Origin: an uncultured Desulfobacter sp.
Lineage (GTDB): Bacteria > Desulfobacterota > Desulfobacteria > Desulfobacterales > Desulfobacteraceae
Assembly (NCBI RefSeq): GCF_963666145.1
Contig: NZ_OY762614.1
Location: 2,032,001 to 2,096,000 of the forward strand
Direction: 5' to 3'
DNA length: 64,000 nt
In this document: in pieces, positions 33,599 through 42,268 of the stretch
Layout of the letters: each line of letters opens with the position of its first letter
Position numbering within the stretch: position 1 is the first letter of the stretch
Program-made: the position numbers and the translations under genes
The notes under the pieces: model-generated
The model's database searches: none
Told to the model about the DNA's origin: nothing
The model's input: the letters and a program-made list of their open reading frames with translations, nothing else

Positions 33599-36500
33599 TT
33601 ATTTGCTACCTTCTATAAGATTCATATCCAGCCCCAGAGCATTAAGCTCTTTAATCAGAACCCTGAAAGATTCAGGCATTCCGGGTTCCAGGACATTCTG
33701 GCCCTTAACAATTTTTTCATACATACGGGTCCGGCCGGTCATATCATCGGACTTCACCGTAAGAAATTCCTGAAGCGCATGGGCTGCACCGTATGCTTCC
33801 ATGGCCCAGACCTCCATCTCCCCAAGACGCTGGCCACCAAACTGGGCCTTACCGCCGAGGGGCTGCTGGGTAACAAGCGAATAAGGCCCAATGGACCGCG
33901 CATGCAACTTGTCATCAACCAGATGGTGAAGTTTAAGCATATACATGGTTCCCACAGTAACCGGCTTATCAAAGGGTCTTCCGGTACGACCGTCGTAGAG
34001 TATGGACTGGCCTGACGGATCACTTCCAGACATGCTGATCAACTCCTTGATCTCTTCCTCTGTGGCACCGTCAAATACCGGGGTGGCAGTATGAACACCG
34101 TTTTTATAGCGGGAGATAAATTCCAAGAATTTTTCATCATCCATGTCATCAATATCCCGGACAATGGCATCATCCACCAGTCCTTCTTTTTGTTTGCGGG
34201 TCAGGGAGAATACCTGCTTGGCTTTATCTCGCAACGCATCCATCCGCTTTTCTTCGAGCATCTCATCGATCTGCTGACCCAGGGCATAGGCGGCCCGCCC
34301 AAGATGAATTTCAAGAATCTGCCCCACATTCATACGGGACGGTACACCCAGGGGGTTAAGCACCATGTCAACAGGTCGACCATCTGCAAAATAAGGCAGG
34401 TCCTCCACACGAAGGATTCGTGAAACAACACCCTTATTCCCGTGACGACCGGCCATTTTATCACCCACCGAAAGCACACGCAACATGGCCACAGAAATCT
34501 TAATGAGCTTGAGCACTCCGGGAGGAAGGTCGTCGCCCTTTTCAAACCTGGAAACCTGGCGGTTGAAATGCTCCCGGGCCTTTTTTATCTGGTCCTGGGC
34601 CTGTTCAAGAACAACCTGAACTTTTTCGGTTAATACGGCGTCTTCAACCGTGACATTTACGAGCACGGACACTGGAACCTTTACAAAAACCCCAGGCGCC
34701 ACTTTTGTTCCGGCCTTAACCAGAACTTTGCCGTTTCGTTCCAGATCACTGTACAGCGTGTGACCCTCAAGAACGGATTCAACTTTCTCCCGACCGACAT
34801 CGGAAATAATTTTTATCTCATCATCGCGGTCTTTTTCAAAACGTTCGATCTCTTCATCTTCGATCTGACGCGTTCTGTCATCCTTGGGAAGGCCCCTGCG
34901 GGAAAACACTTTGGCATCTATGACCTTTCCATGAACGCCCGGCGGCACACAAAGGGAAGTATCTTTTACATCCCCTGCTTTTTCACCAAAAATGGCGCGC
35001 AGCAACTTTTCCTCGGGAGAAAGCTGGGTTTCGCCCTTAGGCGTAATTTTACCCACCAGAATATCTCCGGGTTTGACCTCGGCCCCAAGACGGATAATAC
35101 CGCTGTCATCCAGATTCTTCAGCGCATCTTCACCCACATTGGGAATATCCCTGGTAATCTCTTCTTTACCAAGTTTAGTGTCCCTGGCCAGCACCTCAAA
35201 TTCTTCAACATGGACAGAGGTGTAGACACCATCTTTGACCAGGCGTTCGGATACCAGAATGGAATCCTCATAGTTATACCCATCCCAGGGCATAAAGGCC
35301 ACGGTCACATTCTTGCCAAGGGCCAATTCCCCCAGTTCCGTTGACGGGCCATCGGCGATAACCTGCCCTTTTTTAACCCGCTCACCTTTTTGCATAATGG
35401 GTCTGTGGTTAAAACAGGTATTCTGGTTGGAACGAACAAATTTGGTACAGTTATATATGGAGACGGCTTTATTGAATTTGGGATCATCCGAGTCGTCATT
35501 TTTGACGACAATTCGTTTTGAATCCACATCAACCACCACGCCATCGCATTCGGCAACAATGGTAACTCCGGAATCTCTGGCCACAACCGCTTCCATGCCG
35601 GTGCCCACCAAAGGCGATTCACTGCGAATCAAAGGCACGGCCTGGCGCTGCATGTTGGATCCCATGAGTGCCCTGTTGGCGTCATCATTCTCAAGGAAAG
35701 GGATCAAGGATGCGGATACGGATACCAACTGGTTTGGCGACACGTCCATGAACTTGATTTCTTCAGGCGCCACCATCTCAAATTCCCCGGCCACCCGTGC
35801 AGATACCGTGGCATTGACAAAATTGCCTTCTGCATCCAAAACGGCATTGGCCTGGGCAATGGGATGTTCTTTTTCTTCAAACGCACTTAGATGCTGAATA
35901 GTTTTACTTGCATTACCGTCGGTTACTACCCTGAAAGGCGTTTCAATGAATCCAAAATCATTAACCCGGGCATAGGTACACAAAGAAACGATCAAACCGA
36001 TGTTCGGTCCTTCAGGCGTCTCAATGGGGCAGATACGGCCATAATGGGACGGATGAACGTCACGCACTTCAAAACCTGCACGCTCACGGGTCAGACCGCC
36101 TGGTCCCAGCGCGGAAAGACGACGTTTGTGTGTGGTTTCAGACAAGGGGTTGGTCTGGTCCATAAACTGGGACAACTGTGATGTACCAAAAAATTCACGA
36201 ACCACCGCAGAAACGGGCTTTGGATTAATGAGGTCGTGGGGCATCATGGCATCCACTTCCTGCATACTCATTTTTTCTTTAATCGCCCGCTCCATGCGGA
36301 CAAGCCCAATGCGATAGTGGTTTTCCAACAACTCACCCACAGCTCTGACCCGCCGGTTTCCAAGGTGATCGATATCATCCACCTGACCCTGGGTATCCTT
36401 GAGCTCAATCAAAGTAGCTGCGGTGAGCAGTACGTCCTCTTTTCTCAGGGTTTTTACATCAATTTTCGTATTCACCCCAAGGCGGTGGTTCATTTTCAGC

Positions 36501-37729
36501 CGCCCCACCTTTGACAGGTCGTAATAAGCCTGGCGAAAAAACAGATGATCTATAAAATCCTGTGCAACCTCAATAGTAGCAGGATTGCCCGGACGAAGCC
36601 TGCGATAAATGTCCATTAAGGCTTCTTCTTTGGATTCAATCTTGTCAGACACCAGGGTTTTACGCATGCAATTTGAACTGCGGGGGTCTACATAGAGAAT
36701 CTCAAAAGAATCAATACCTTTTTCCTCTAGTAACTCAAAGGTATCCGCTGCAATGGCCTGGCCGGCCTTAAACAAGGGCTCCGGGTCATCACTTTTCAGA
36801 AAAAAATTACTGGCGAATGATTTGCCGATTAGTTCCTCTTCAGAAATGGGAATAAAATCTAATTTTTCATCGGCAAGTTGTTTCAAGGCACGCTTGGTAA
36901 AAATTCGACCGGCCTTAACCACAACCTCCCCGGTTTCGGGAGATGTGATATCATAGCCAGCCCGCTGGCGGACCAAATTGTCAGGAATAAATTCCCGGAA
37001 GTAAGAACCGTTCTTACGTAGAATTTTTTCTTTGGTATAGAAAAAATCCAGAATATCTTCCCCGGTGTATCCGAATGCTTTAAAAAGGATGGAAACGGGA
37101 AATTTACGCCGCCGGTCAATACGAATATATACTATATCCTTGGCGTCAATTTCCATATCGATCCAGGACCCGCGCACTGGGATAATTCGGGCATTATAAA
37201 TGATCTTACCAGAGGAATAATTTTTCCCCTTGTCATGATCAAAAAACACACCTGACGACCGATGGAGCTGGGAGACAACGGCACGTTCAGTTCCATTGAT
37301 GATAAAGGTTCCCCTGGGTGTCATCAGAGGAATTGTGCCAAAATATATTTCCTGCTCTTTTATATCCCGGATCGTTGACACACCGGTATCTTTGTCATGG
37401 TCATAGACGACAAGCCGAACCCTGATATTAACCGGGATGTCATAGGTCATCCCGCGACTGATACACTCCTGCATAGAGTGCTTGGTCTCCCCAAAGGAGT
37501 AGGAGACATATTCAAGGGAAGACGTATCGGTAAAATCCTTGATGGGAAATACGGATTTAAAAACCGAATGAAGCCCCTTCTCCTCTCTATCCTGGGGTGA
37601 AACATCCCTTTGAAGAAATCCTTCAAAGGATTCTCTTTGCATCCCGATGAGATCCGGGATGTCTATTATTTTGCGTTTACCGCCAAACTCTTTTCTAACA
37701 CGCTTGTTCGTCAAAAGACTTCCGGCCAT
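33599..37729 (-). CDS. rpoB: RNA polymerase subunit beta
   Basis: Beta forms the other half of the active-site cleft. The frame is open 84 bp further upstream, but the correct start is ATG 37729 (MAGSLLTNKRVRKEFGG) behind a GGGAGAT, giving 1376 residues. The rifampicin cluster FFGTSQLSQFMDQTNPLSE and THKRRLSALGPGGL appear wild type, and the GRICPIETPEGPNIGLI motif and C-terminal clamp are intact. Upstream sequence up to rplL carries two hairpins and no promoter as strong as those at 29.2 and 42.0 kb. Confidence 0.99.
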   Translation of the reverse strand: MAGSLLTNKRVRKEFGGKRKIIDIPDLIGMQRESFEGFLQRDVSPQDREEKGLHSVFKSVFPIKDFTDTSSLEYVSYSFGETKHSMQECISRGMTYDIPVNIRVRLVVYDHDKDTGVSTIRDIKEQEIYFGTIPLMTPRGTFIINGTERAVVSQLHRSSGVFFDHDKGKNYSSGKIIYNARIIPVRGSWIDMEIDAKDIVYIRIDRRRKFPVSILFKAFGYTGEDILDFFYTKEKILRKNGSYFREFIPDNLVRQRAGYDITSPETGEVVVKAGRIFTKRALKQLADEKLDFIPISEEELIGKSFASNFFLKSDDPEPLFKAGQAIAADTFELLEEKGIDSFEILYVDPRSSNCMRKTLVSDKIESKEEALMDIYRRLRPGNPATIEVAQDFIDHLFFRQAYYDLSKVGRLKMNHRLGVNTKIDVKTLRKEDVLLTAATLIELKDTQGQVDDIDHLGNRRVRAVGELLENHYRIGLVRMERAIKEKMSMQEVDAMMPHDLINPKPVSAVVREFFGTSQLSQFMDQTNPLSETTHKRRLSALGPGGLTRERAGFEVRDVHPSHYGRICPIETPEGPNIGLIVSLCTYARVNDFGFIETPFRVVTDGNASKTIQHLSAFEEKEHPIAQANAVLDAEGNFVNATVSARVAGEFEMVAPEEIKFMDVSPNQLVSVSASLIPFLENDDANRALMGSNMQRQAVPLIRSESPLVGTGMEAVVARDSGVTIVAECDGVVVDVDSKRIVVKNDDSDDPKFNKAVSIYNCTKFVRSNQNTCFNHRPIMQKGERVKKGQVIADGPSTELGELALGKNVTVAFMPWDGYNYEDSILVSERLVKDGVYTSVHVEEFEVLARDTKLGKEEITRDIPNVGEDALKNLDDSGIIRLGAEVKPGDILVGKITPKGETQLSPEEKLLRAIFGEKAGDVKDTSLCVPPGVHGKVIDAKVFSRRGLPKDDRTRQIEDEEIERFEKDRDDEIKIISDVGREKVESVLEGHTLYSDLERNGKVLVKAGTKVAPGVFVKVPVSVLVNVTVEDAVLTEKVQVVLEQAQDQIKKAREHFNRQVSRFEKGDDLPPGVLKLIKISVAMLRVLSVGDKMAGRHGNKGVVSRILRVEDLPYFADGRPVDMVLNPLGVPSRMNVGQILEIHLGRAAYALGQQIDEMLEEKRMDALRDKAKQVFSLTRKQKEGLVDDAIVRDIDDMDDEKFLEFISRYKNGVHTATPVFDGATEEEIKELISMSGSDPSGQSILYDGRTGRPFDKPVTVGTMYMLKLHHLVDDKLHARSIGPYSLVTQQPLGGKAQFGGQRLGEMEVWAMEAYGAAHALQEFLTVKSDDMTGRTRMYEKIVKGQNVLEPGMPESFRVLIKELNALGLDMNLIEGSK

Positions 37730-37764
37730 GATATCTCCCGATGTGAGTTTTTCCAACTGTAAAA

Positions 37765-37824
37765 GCGGAGGCACGACCCATTGGCCTTGCCCCCGCGTAT
37801 AGTTTATGCACAAACTATTTGTGC
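37765..37824 (-). repeat. Two hairpins in the rplL-rpoB spacer
   Basis: Hairpin A: GCGGAGGCA (37765-37773) with TGCCCCCGC (37788-37796). The central pair is A/C in the plus strand but G-U in the minus-strand RNA, so the transcript can form nine pairs. Hairpin B: GCACAAA (37808-37814) with TTTGTGC (37818-37824) around a 3-base loop. Both lie between rplL and rpoB, where E. coli has a partial terminator and an RNase III site, so reduced read-through into rpoB is a fair inference. Confidence 0.55.
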
Positions 37825-37841
37825 TTATAAGCTATGCTAAA

Positions 37842-38234
37842 CTACTTTACAGACACCTGAGCACCGGCACCTTCGAGCTGTTCTTTAATTTTGTCTGCCT
37901 CATCTTTGGCAATACCTTCTTTCACAGCTTTGGGGGCTTCTTCAACAAGTGCCTTGGCTTCTTTCAATCCAAGACCGGTGATTGCACGAACTTCTTTAAT
38001 TACATTAATTTTCTTGTCACCGGCAGCTTCAAGGATAACGTCAAATTCTGTTTTCTCTTCTGCGGCAGCGCCACCGGCATCACCACCAGCAGGCATCGCA
38101 CCGGCAGCAAAGGCAACAGGTGCGGCTGCAGACACACCAAATTTGTCTTCAAGTTCCTTAATCAGTTCGGAAAGCTCCAGAACGCTCATATTTGAAATAA
38201 ATTCAATTACATCATCTTTTGTAATATCAGCCAT
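37842..38234 (-). CDS. rplL: 50S ribosomal protein L7/L12
   Basis: L7/L12 forms the flexible stalk that recruits translation GTPases. The 130 residues comprise the N-terminal dimerisation part, an Ala/Gly-rich hinge (VAFAAGAMPAGGDAGGAAAE; about 40-59) and the conserved C-terminal globular domain (KTEFDVILEAAGDKKINVIK; GLGLKEAKALVEEAPK). It follows rplJ by 66 bp. Confidence 0.98.
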   Translation of the reverse strand: MADITKDDVIEFISNMSVLELSELIKELEDKFGVSAAAPVAFAAGAMPAGGDAGGAAAEEKTEFDVILEAAGDKKINVIKEVRAITGLGLKEAKALVEEAPKAVKEGIAKDEADKIKEQLEGAGAQVSVK

Positions 38235-38300
38235 TTTAATCTCCTGAAAATACGAATATCTTAAATCGTACTTATAATTCTAAAGTTTTGGTTTTTTAAA

Positions 38301-38825
38301 TTACGCTGCATCTTTTTGATCTTTAACAGCATTAAGCACATTGAGAAAAGACCTGGGAACACCGGCCAGCACGTTGACGAAATTCGTGGGAACGGCGTTG
38401 AGAGTACAAACAAACTTGCCCAAAAGCTCTTCTTTGGACGGCATTTTGGCAAGCTGTGTTACATCTTCTTCGCTTAGAAATTTTCCACCAAGGGATGCAC
38501 CCTTGAGCTGTAATTTCTCATTGGTTTTCAGAAATTCGGATACGATCTTGGCAGGCGCCACAGGATCATCCTTAGACATGATGATCGCATTCGGTCCTTT
38601 AAAAAGATCAACCAACACCTCTGAGCCGGTCCCTTTCGCGGCCAGCCTCATCAAGGTATTTTTAACAACTGCCATTTGAGCACCGGCTTCCCGAAGCTGT
38701 GCGCGAAGTTCGGTTACTTGGGAAACAGTGAGCCCCTTGTAATCAACCAAAATAGAAATCTCAGCTTCGCCGAGATCGCGTGCAAGCTTTTCGACCAGTT
38801 CTTTTTTCTGGGAAATATTCAGCAT
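38301..38825 (-). CDS. rplJ: 50S ribosomal protein L10
   Basis: L10 anchors the L7/L12 stalk and represses its own operon through the leader. The 174 residues start MLNISQKKELVEKLARDLGE and contain ISILVDYKGLTVSQVTELR and KNTLMRLAAKGT. The strong AGGAGG lies 6-12 bp ahead of the ATG. The long leader upstream (38841-38999) is the normal site of autoregulation. Confidence 0.97.
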   Translation of the reverse strand: MLNISQKKELVEKLARDLGEAEISILVDYKGLTVSQVTELRAQLREAGAQMAVVKNTLMRLAAKGTGSEVLVDLFKGPNAIIMSKDDPVAPAKIVSEFLKTNEKLQLKGASLGGKFLSEEDVTQLAKMPSKEELLGKFVCTLNAVPTNFVNVLAGVPRSFLNVLNAVKDQKDAA

Positions 38826-38840
38826 TTTTTACACCTCCTT

Positions 38841-38999
38841 CCATAAATAAATTAGCGTCGAAGGTGCCAACGAAACCAAAACAAAATTTATTTTCTGTCT
38901 CGGCAGGCCGGCAAATCCGATTATGCATATAAATGCACCTACTGTCTAGGACAGGTCTTGAACGTGTTTTGATCAAACTTAATAAGAACAAAACACGTT
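38841..38999 (-). promoter_or_regulatory. L10 leader RNA ahead of rplJL
   Basis: The 191-bp rplA-rplJ spacer is far longer than its neighbours. On the minus-strand RNA, an 11-bp hairpin (38989-38999 with 38961-38971) is followed by GACAGTAGGTGC and GCCTGCCGAGAC, which match the conserved segments of the L10-L12 binding leader found ahead of bacterial rplJ. The established role is translational repression by L10-L7/L12. The segment match is from memory of the family. Confidence 0.65.
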
Positions 39000-39016
39000 T
39001 ATTATTTTTTAATCAA

Positions 39017-39709
39017 CTACTTAATCAACAAAGGATCAACTTTAATACCAGGACCCATTGTTGATGATACACTGATGGATTTCAGATAAGTACCTTTGCT
39101 CGCTGCTGGTTTGAGAGAGACAATTTTATCAAGAAAGACAGTTACATTTTCCAGCAATTTTTCAGCGCCAAAGGAAATTTTACCAACAGGAACGTGAACG
39201 ATACCGGCTTTTTCAACTCTGAAATCAATTTTACCGGCCTTCACTTCGTTAATGGCTTTGGCAAGTTCAAAGGTTACTGTACCGGTTTTTGCATTGGGCA
39301 TCAACCCCCTAGGCCCAAGGACACGTCCAAGCTTACCGACGGTACCCATCATATCCGGCGTGGCAATCGCCTTATCGAACCCGAACCAGCCATCTTTAAT
39401 CTTTTCAACGATCTCGTCGGTGGCAATGAAGTCAGCACCCGCATCAAGGGCTTCTTGTTCTTTTTCACCTTTGGCAAAAACCAGGACTTTAACCTCTTTA
39501 CCCAGTCCATTTGGCAGAACAACGGTTCCACGAACCATCTGGTCTGCATGCCGAGGGTCAACCCCTAGCCTTACGGCGACATCAACCGTTTCGTCAAATT
39601 TTGCATAACTGGAAGATACAGCAATTTCCAGGGCATCTTTGGGTCCATACTGAACCGTTCTGTCCACTTTGCTCAGTGCTTCGTTATGTTTTTTACTCCG
39701 CTTAGGCAT
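39017..39709 (-). CDS. rplA: 50S ribosomal protein L1
   Basis: L1 forms the movable L1 stalk that releases E-site tRNA, and it represses rplKA translation. I prefer ATG 39709 (MPKRSKKHNEALSKV, 230 residues); a GTG three codons earlier is possible. The protein contains RGTVVLPNGLGKEVKVLVF and TGTVTFELAKAINEVKAGKI, with the conserved LGPRGLMPNAKTG loop. It follows rplK by 24 bp. Confidence 0.97.
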   Translation of the reverse strand: MPKRSKKHNEALSKVDRTVQYGPKDALEIAVSSSYAKFDETVDVAVRLGVDPRHADQMVRGTVVLPNGLGKEVKVLVFAKGEKEQEALDAGADFIATDEIVEKIKDGWFGFDKAIATPDMMGTVGKLGRVLGPRGLMPNAKTGTVTFELAKAINEVKAGKIDFRVEKAGIVHVPVGKISFGAEKLLENVTVFLDKIVSLKPAASKGTYLKSISVSSTMGPGIKVDPLLIK

Positions 39710-39733
39710 CTTAATCACTCTTATACTTGAAAG

Positions 39734-40156
39734 TTAAACGACTTCTATTCCCATGCTTCTGGCTGTACCCTCAATAATTCTGACGGCAGCATCAATATCC
39801 GAGGCATTCAGATCCGGTTTTTTGGTTTCTGCAATCGCAACAACCTGATCTTTTGTCACTTTGCCAACCTTATCACGATTCGGCTCCCCAGACCCCTTTG
39901 AAAGCTTGGCGGCAGCCAAAAGCAACCTTGACGCCGGCGGGGTTTTGGTGATAAAACTGAAGGAGCGATCCTGATACACAGTGATAACAACTGGAATAAT
40001 CTGACCGTCATCATTTGCGGTTTTAGCGTTAAATGCTTTACAGAAATCCATGATATTGACACCGTGTTGCCCCAGAGCCGGACCAATTGGAGGAGACGGA
40101 TTTGCCTTGCCGGCTGCAACCTGAAGCTTAATTTGTGTCATTACTTTTTTTGCCAT
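39734..40156 (-). CDS. rplK: 50S ribosomal protein L11
   Basis: L11 forms the GTPase-associated centre with 23S rRNA and L10. The 140 residues contain the N-terminal GKANPSPPIGPALGQHGVNI (thiostrepton and RelA contact side) and the C-terminal rRNA-binding domain (DAAVRIIEGTARSMGIEV). It follows nusG by 35 bp. Confidence 0.98.
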   Translation of the reverse strand: MAKKVMTQIKLQVAAGKANPSPPIGPALGQHGVNIMDFCKAFNAKTANDDGQIIPVVITVYQDRSFSFITKTPPASRLLLAAAKLSKGSGEPNRDKVGKVTKDQVVAIAETKKPDLNASDIDAAVRIIEGTARSMGIEVV

Positions 40157-40191
40157 TTTATAACTCCTGAAACTCTTTATTTACGACCCGA

Positions 40192-40722
40192 CTAAATTTT
40201 GGTTACCTGTATAAAATTCAATTCGACTGGAGTAGCTCGCCCAAAGATGCTGACCAAGACTTTTACCTTTTCCTTGTCCGGCGACACGTCTTCTATAGTG
40301 CCGTTAAAATTAGAAAAGGGTCCGTCAACAACCCGCACATCATCACCCGGCTCAAAATAATATTTGGGCTGGGGTTTTTCCTTACCCTGCTCCATCTTCT
40401 CGATAATGCTCTGAGCTTCTCTCTCGGTAATGGGAGCGGGTTTATTTTTTCCGCCAAGAAAACCGGTAACCTTAGCAGTGGAACTCACAATGTGCCACGT
40501 CTCGTTATCCAGATGCATACGCACAAGTATATATCCCGGATAAAACTTCCTAGACGACTGTCTTTTCTTCCCATCCACCAACTCAACAACATTTTCAGAC
40601 GGAATCAGAATGTCTCCGAATTTTTCCGGATGTTTCAATCCCTGGATTTTTTCCTCCAGGGCAAGCTTTACTTTTTGCTCATGACCGGAATAAACGTGAA
40701 CGACATACCATTTTAAAGACAT
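40192..40722 (-). CDS. nusG: Transcription antitermination factor NusG
   Basis: NusG binds RNA polymerase, increases processivity, aids Rho and couples to S10. The open frame reaches 40788, but the family start is ATG 40722 (MSLKWYVVHVYSGHEQKVK), preceded by AAGGGAAA, giving 176 residues. The NGN domain (1-115) includes the KFYPGYILVRMHLDNETWH strand, and the KOW domain is at about 120-176 (GDDVRVVDGPFSNFNGTIED). It lies 16 bp after secE. Confidence 0.97.
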   Translation of the reverse strand: MSLKWYVVHVYSGHEQKVKLALEEKIQGLKHPEKFGDILIPSENVVELVDGKKRQSSRKFYPGYILVRMHLDNETWHIVSSTAKVTGFLGGKNKPAPITEREAQSIIEKMEQGKEKPQPKYYFEPGDDVRVVDGPFSNFNGTIEDVSPDKEKVKVLVSIFGRATPVELNFIQVTKI

Positions 40723-40738
40723 TTTATTTCCCTTGATC

Positions 40739-41092
40739 TCAAGTAAGGACAACCTGGACAAGCTTGGACAAACCGTAATCGAAAACACCTAGAAAAACAG
40801 CAACAATAAACACAAAAATAATAACCACGACCGTAGTTCCGGTTGTTTGCTTCCGGGTTGGCCAGACAACTTTCTTCAATTCAACCTTCACTTCCCGAAA
40901 GAAGTCTGTAACCTTTGCAATAAAATTGCTGCCACCAGGTTGCCCCACCGGTTTTTCGGATTTAGAAACAGATGACGAATGCACCGGCTTCCCCGCTACA
41001 GTCGATTTTACAGAGACACCAGTCTCACCATCAATATCAGCAACTCTTTTTCTTTTTTCGTTTTGAGGCTTTTTTTTCTGTAATCTCGACAT
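40739..41092 (-). CDS. secE: Preprotein translocase subunit SecE
   Basis: SecE clamps SecY. The 117 residues consist of a polar, Lys-rich N terminus of about 60 residues and the conserved core: FREVKVELKKVVWPTRKQ followed by one membrane helix (VVVIIFVFIVAVFLGVFDYG). This single-helix form is common outside enterobacteria, whose SecE has three helices. It lies between tRNA-Trp and nusG. Confidence 0.95.
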   Translation of the reverse strand: MSRLQKKKPQNEKRKRVADIDGETGVSVKSTVAGKPVHSSSVSKSEKPVGQPGGSNFIAKVTDFFREVKVELKKVVWPTRKQTTGTTVVVIIFVFIVAVFLGVFDYGLSKLVQVVLT

Positions 41093-41152
41093 ATCCCACC
41101 GATGAATTACCTCCTGACTGATTTAAAAATCAACCAGGAGGCTATAATAAAG

Positions 41153-41229
41153 TGGCAGGTCAGGAGGGAGTCGAACCCCCAACATCCGGATTTGGAGTCC
41201 GGAGCTCTGCCAATTGGAGCTACTGACCT
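41153..41229 (-). tRNA. trnW: tRNA-Trp (anticodon CCA)
   Basis: The 7-bp acceptor stem AGGTCAG/CTGACCT, a G discriminator and an encoded CCA are present. The anticodon loop is CTCCAAA, hence CCA for Trp. The D and T arms are intact. It lies between rpmG and secE, a common bacterial arrangement. Confidence 0.97.
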
Positions 41230-41239
41230 GCAGGGTAAT

Positions 41240-41398
41240 CTATTTTATTTTTGTTTCTTTGTGGACGAGATGTTTATTACAGAATTTGCAATATTTTTTA
41301 AATTCAATCTTGTCCGGAGTTTTGCGTTTGTTTTTGGTCGTTGTATAATTTTTTCTCTTGCACTCAGTACAAGCAAGAGCGATAAGCACTCTGTCCAC
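41240..41398 (-). CDS. rpmG: 50S ribosomal protein L33 (zinc form, GTG start)
   Basis: This 52-residue gene starts with GTG (MDRVLIALACTECKRKNY), with AAGGGGTTGAAA just upstream. Cysteines C10, C13, C37 and C40 form the zinc site. It lies between tRNA-Thr(GGT) and tRNA-Trp. In many bacteria a tuf gene stands right before it; here only a 111-bp spacer without ORF is found. Confidence 0.95.
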   Translation of the reverse strand: MDRVLIALACTECKRKNYTTTKNKRKTPDKIEFKKYCKFCNKHLVHKETKIK

Positions 41399-41509
41399 TT
41401 TCAACCCCTTGACGTTTATTTTTAATATTGCCTACATCGCATAGCTGTCTTAATACATGCCGGCAAACGGCCCTTTATTCGATGCAGGTATAAATTCTAT
41501 AGCACAATT

Positions 41510-41586
41510 TGGAGCCCATGACCAGAATCGAACTGGTGAACCTCTTCCTTACCAAGGAAGCGCTCTACCAACTGAGCTACATGGGC
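41510..41586 (-). tRNA. trnT: tRNA-Thr (anticodon GGT)
   Basis: Acceptor GCCCATG/CATGGGC, T discriminator and encoded CCA; the anticodon loop TTGGTAA gives GGT, reading ACC and ACU. It is the fourth tRNA of the cluster and lies 45 bp downstream of tRNA-Gly. Confidence 0.97.
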
Positions 41587-41630
41587 TTGAAACGCTATAC
41601 AACCTAAGCCAGCGTACAGGAGACTACGAA

Positions 41631-41706
41631 TGGAGCGGGAGACGAGGTTCGAACTCGCGACATTCAGCTTGGAAGGCTGAAGCTCTACCAACTGAGCTAC
41701 TCCCGC
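41631..41706 (-). tRNA. trnG: tRNA-Gly (anticodon TCC)
   Basis: Acceptor GCGGGAG/CTCCCGC with T discriminator and CCA; the anticodon loop CTTCCAA gives TCC, reading GGA and GGG. It lies between tRNA-Tyr and tRNA-Thr(GGT) as in the classic four-tRNA cluster. Confidence 0.97.
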
Positions 41707-41790
41707 TTATGATAAGACTAAATTAAGTCAATCAACCAAACCGACCATGTAGTCCCAGCAATCTAATACGCAGATCTCCTACATTTGTTT

Positions 41791-41875
41791 TGGTGGTGGG
41801 GGGAGGATTTGAACCTCCGAAGGCTGAGCCGTCAGATTTACAGTCTGATCCCTTTGACCACTCGGGAACCCCACC
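41791..41875 (-). tRNA. trnY: tRNA-Tyr (anticodon GTA)
   Basis: An 85-base class II tRNA with a long variable arm. Acceptor GGTGGGG/CCCCACC, A discriminator, CCA encoded; the anticodon loop CTGTAAA gives GTA. The long variable arm is formed by the GGCTCAGCC segment. Confidence 0.97.
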
Positions 41876-41885
41876 TAAGCTATCT

Positions 41886-41961
41886 TGGAGCCGATACCCC
41901 GAATCGAACGGAGGACATTCTCATTACAAGTGAGATGCTCTACCAACTGAGCTATATCGGC
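41886..41961 (-). tRNA. trnT: tRNA-Thr (anticodon TGT)
   Basis: Acceptor GCCGATA/TATCGGC, T discriminator and CCA; the anticodon loop CTTGTAA gives TGT, reading ACA and ACG. It is the first gene of the whole minus-strand run, 42 bp behind the -10 box of the promoter. Confidence 0.97.
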
Positions 41962-42003
41962 TAACTTTAAGCCACACAACTGCTGTAGCAAAAAGACCGG
42001 GCA

Positions 42004-42032
42004 AAGATAACAGAACATTTTTGATATGGCAA
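42004..42032 (-). promoter_or_regulatory. Strong promoter for tRNA-rpmG-secE-nusG-rpl run
   Basis: On the minus strand TTGCCA (42027-42032) and TATCTT (42004-42009) are separated by exactly 17 bp. The bases after the -10 are TGCCCGG, a GC-rich discriminator as in stringently controlled stable-RNA promoters. An A/T-rich stretch with AAAAAAAAATAAAC lies upstream of the -35 and could serve as an UP element. Confidence 0.8.
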
Positions 42033-42163
42033 GCCCTTTTTTCATAAAAGTTTATTTTTTTTTCAACGAAGGGCCGGCGGTATATTTAAACGTTAACTGA
42101 CATGACCAAGTCATATCATATATCATAATATTAGAAACCAAAAAGGAAATCATTAACTTTTGC

Positions 42164-42187
42164 GCAGTTTAGGATTTCTTAAACTGC
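42164..42187. repeat. Inverted repeat upstream of mltD-like gene
   Basis: GCAGTTTA (42164-42171) and TAAACTGC (42180-42187) are perfectly complementary around an 8-base centre. It lies 53 bp upstream of the likely -35 of the lipoprotein promoter. A dimeric regulator site is possible; no run of T follows, so it is not an obvious terminator. Confidence 0.45.
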
Positions 42188-42239
42188 CGATTCAACAGTC
42201 TAAGCTCAATAAAAACAATAGTTCCACGCAATTTTTTCA

Positions 42240-42268
42240 TTGACATTCCACGCGATCTTCATTACACA
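42240..42268 (+). promoter_or_regulatory. Possible sigma-70 promoter for mltD-like gene
   Basis: TTGACA (42240-42245) is consensus; after 17 bp follows TACACA (42263-42268), a weak -10. The start would be about 130 bp before the GTG at 42406, leaving a long leader. Confidence 0.4.

Noticed and set aside
42164..42187. Inverted repeat as terminator of a hidden gene
   Set aside because: No gene ends upstream on either strand and no T-run follows.
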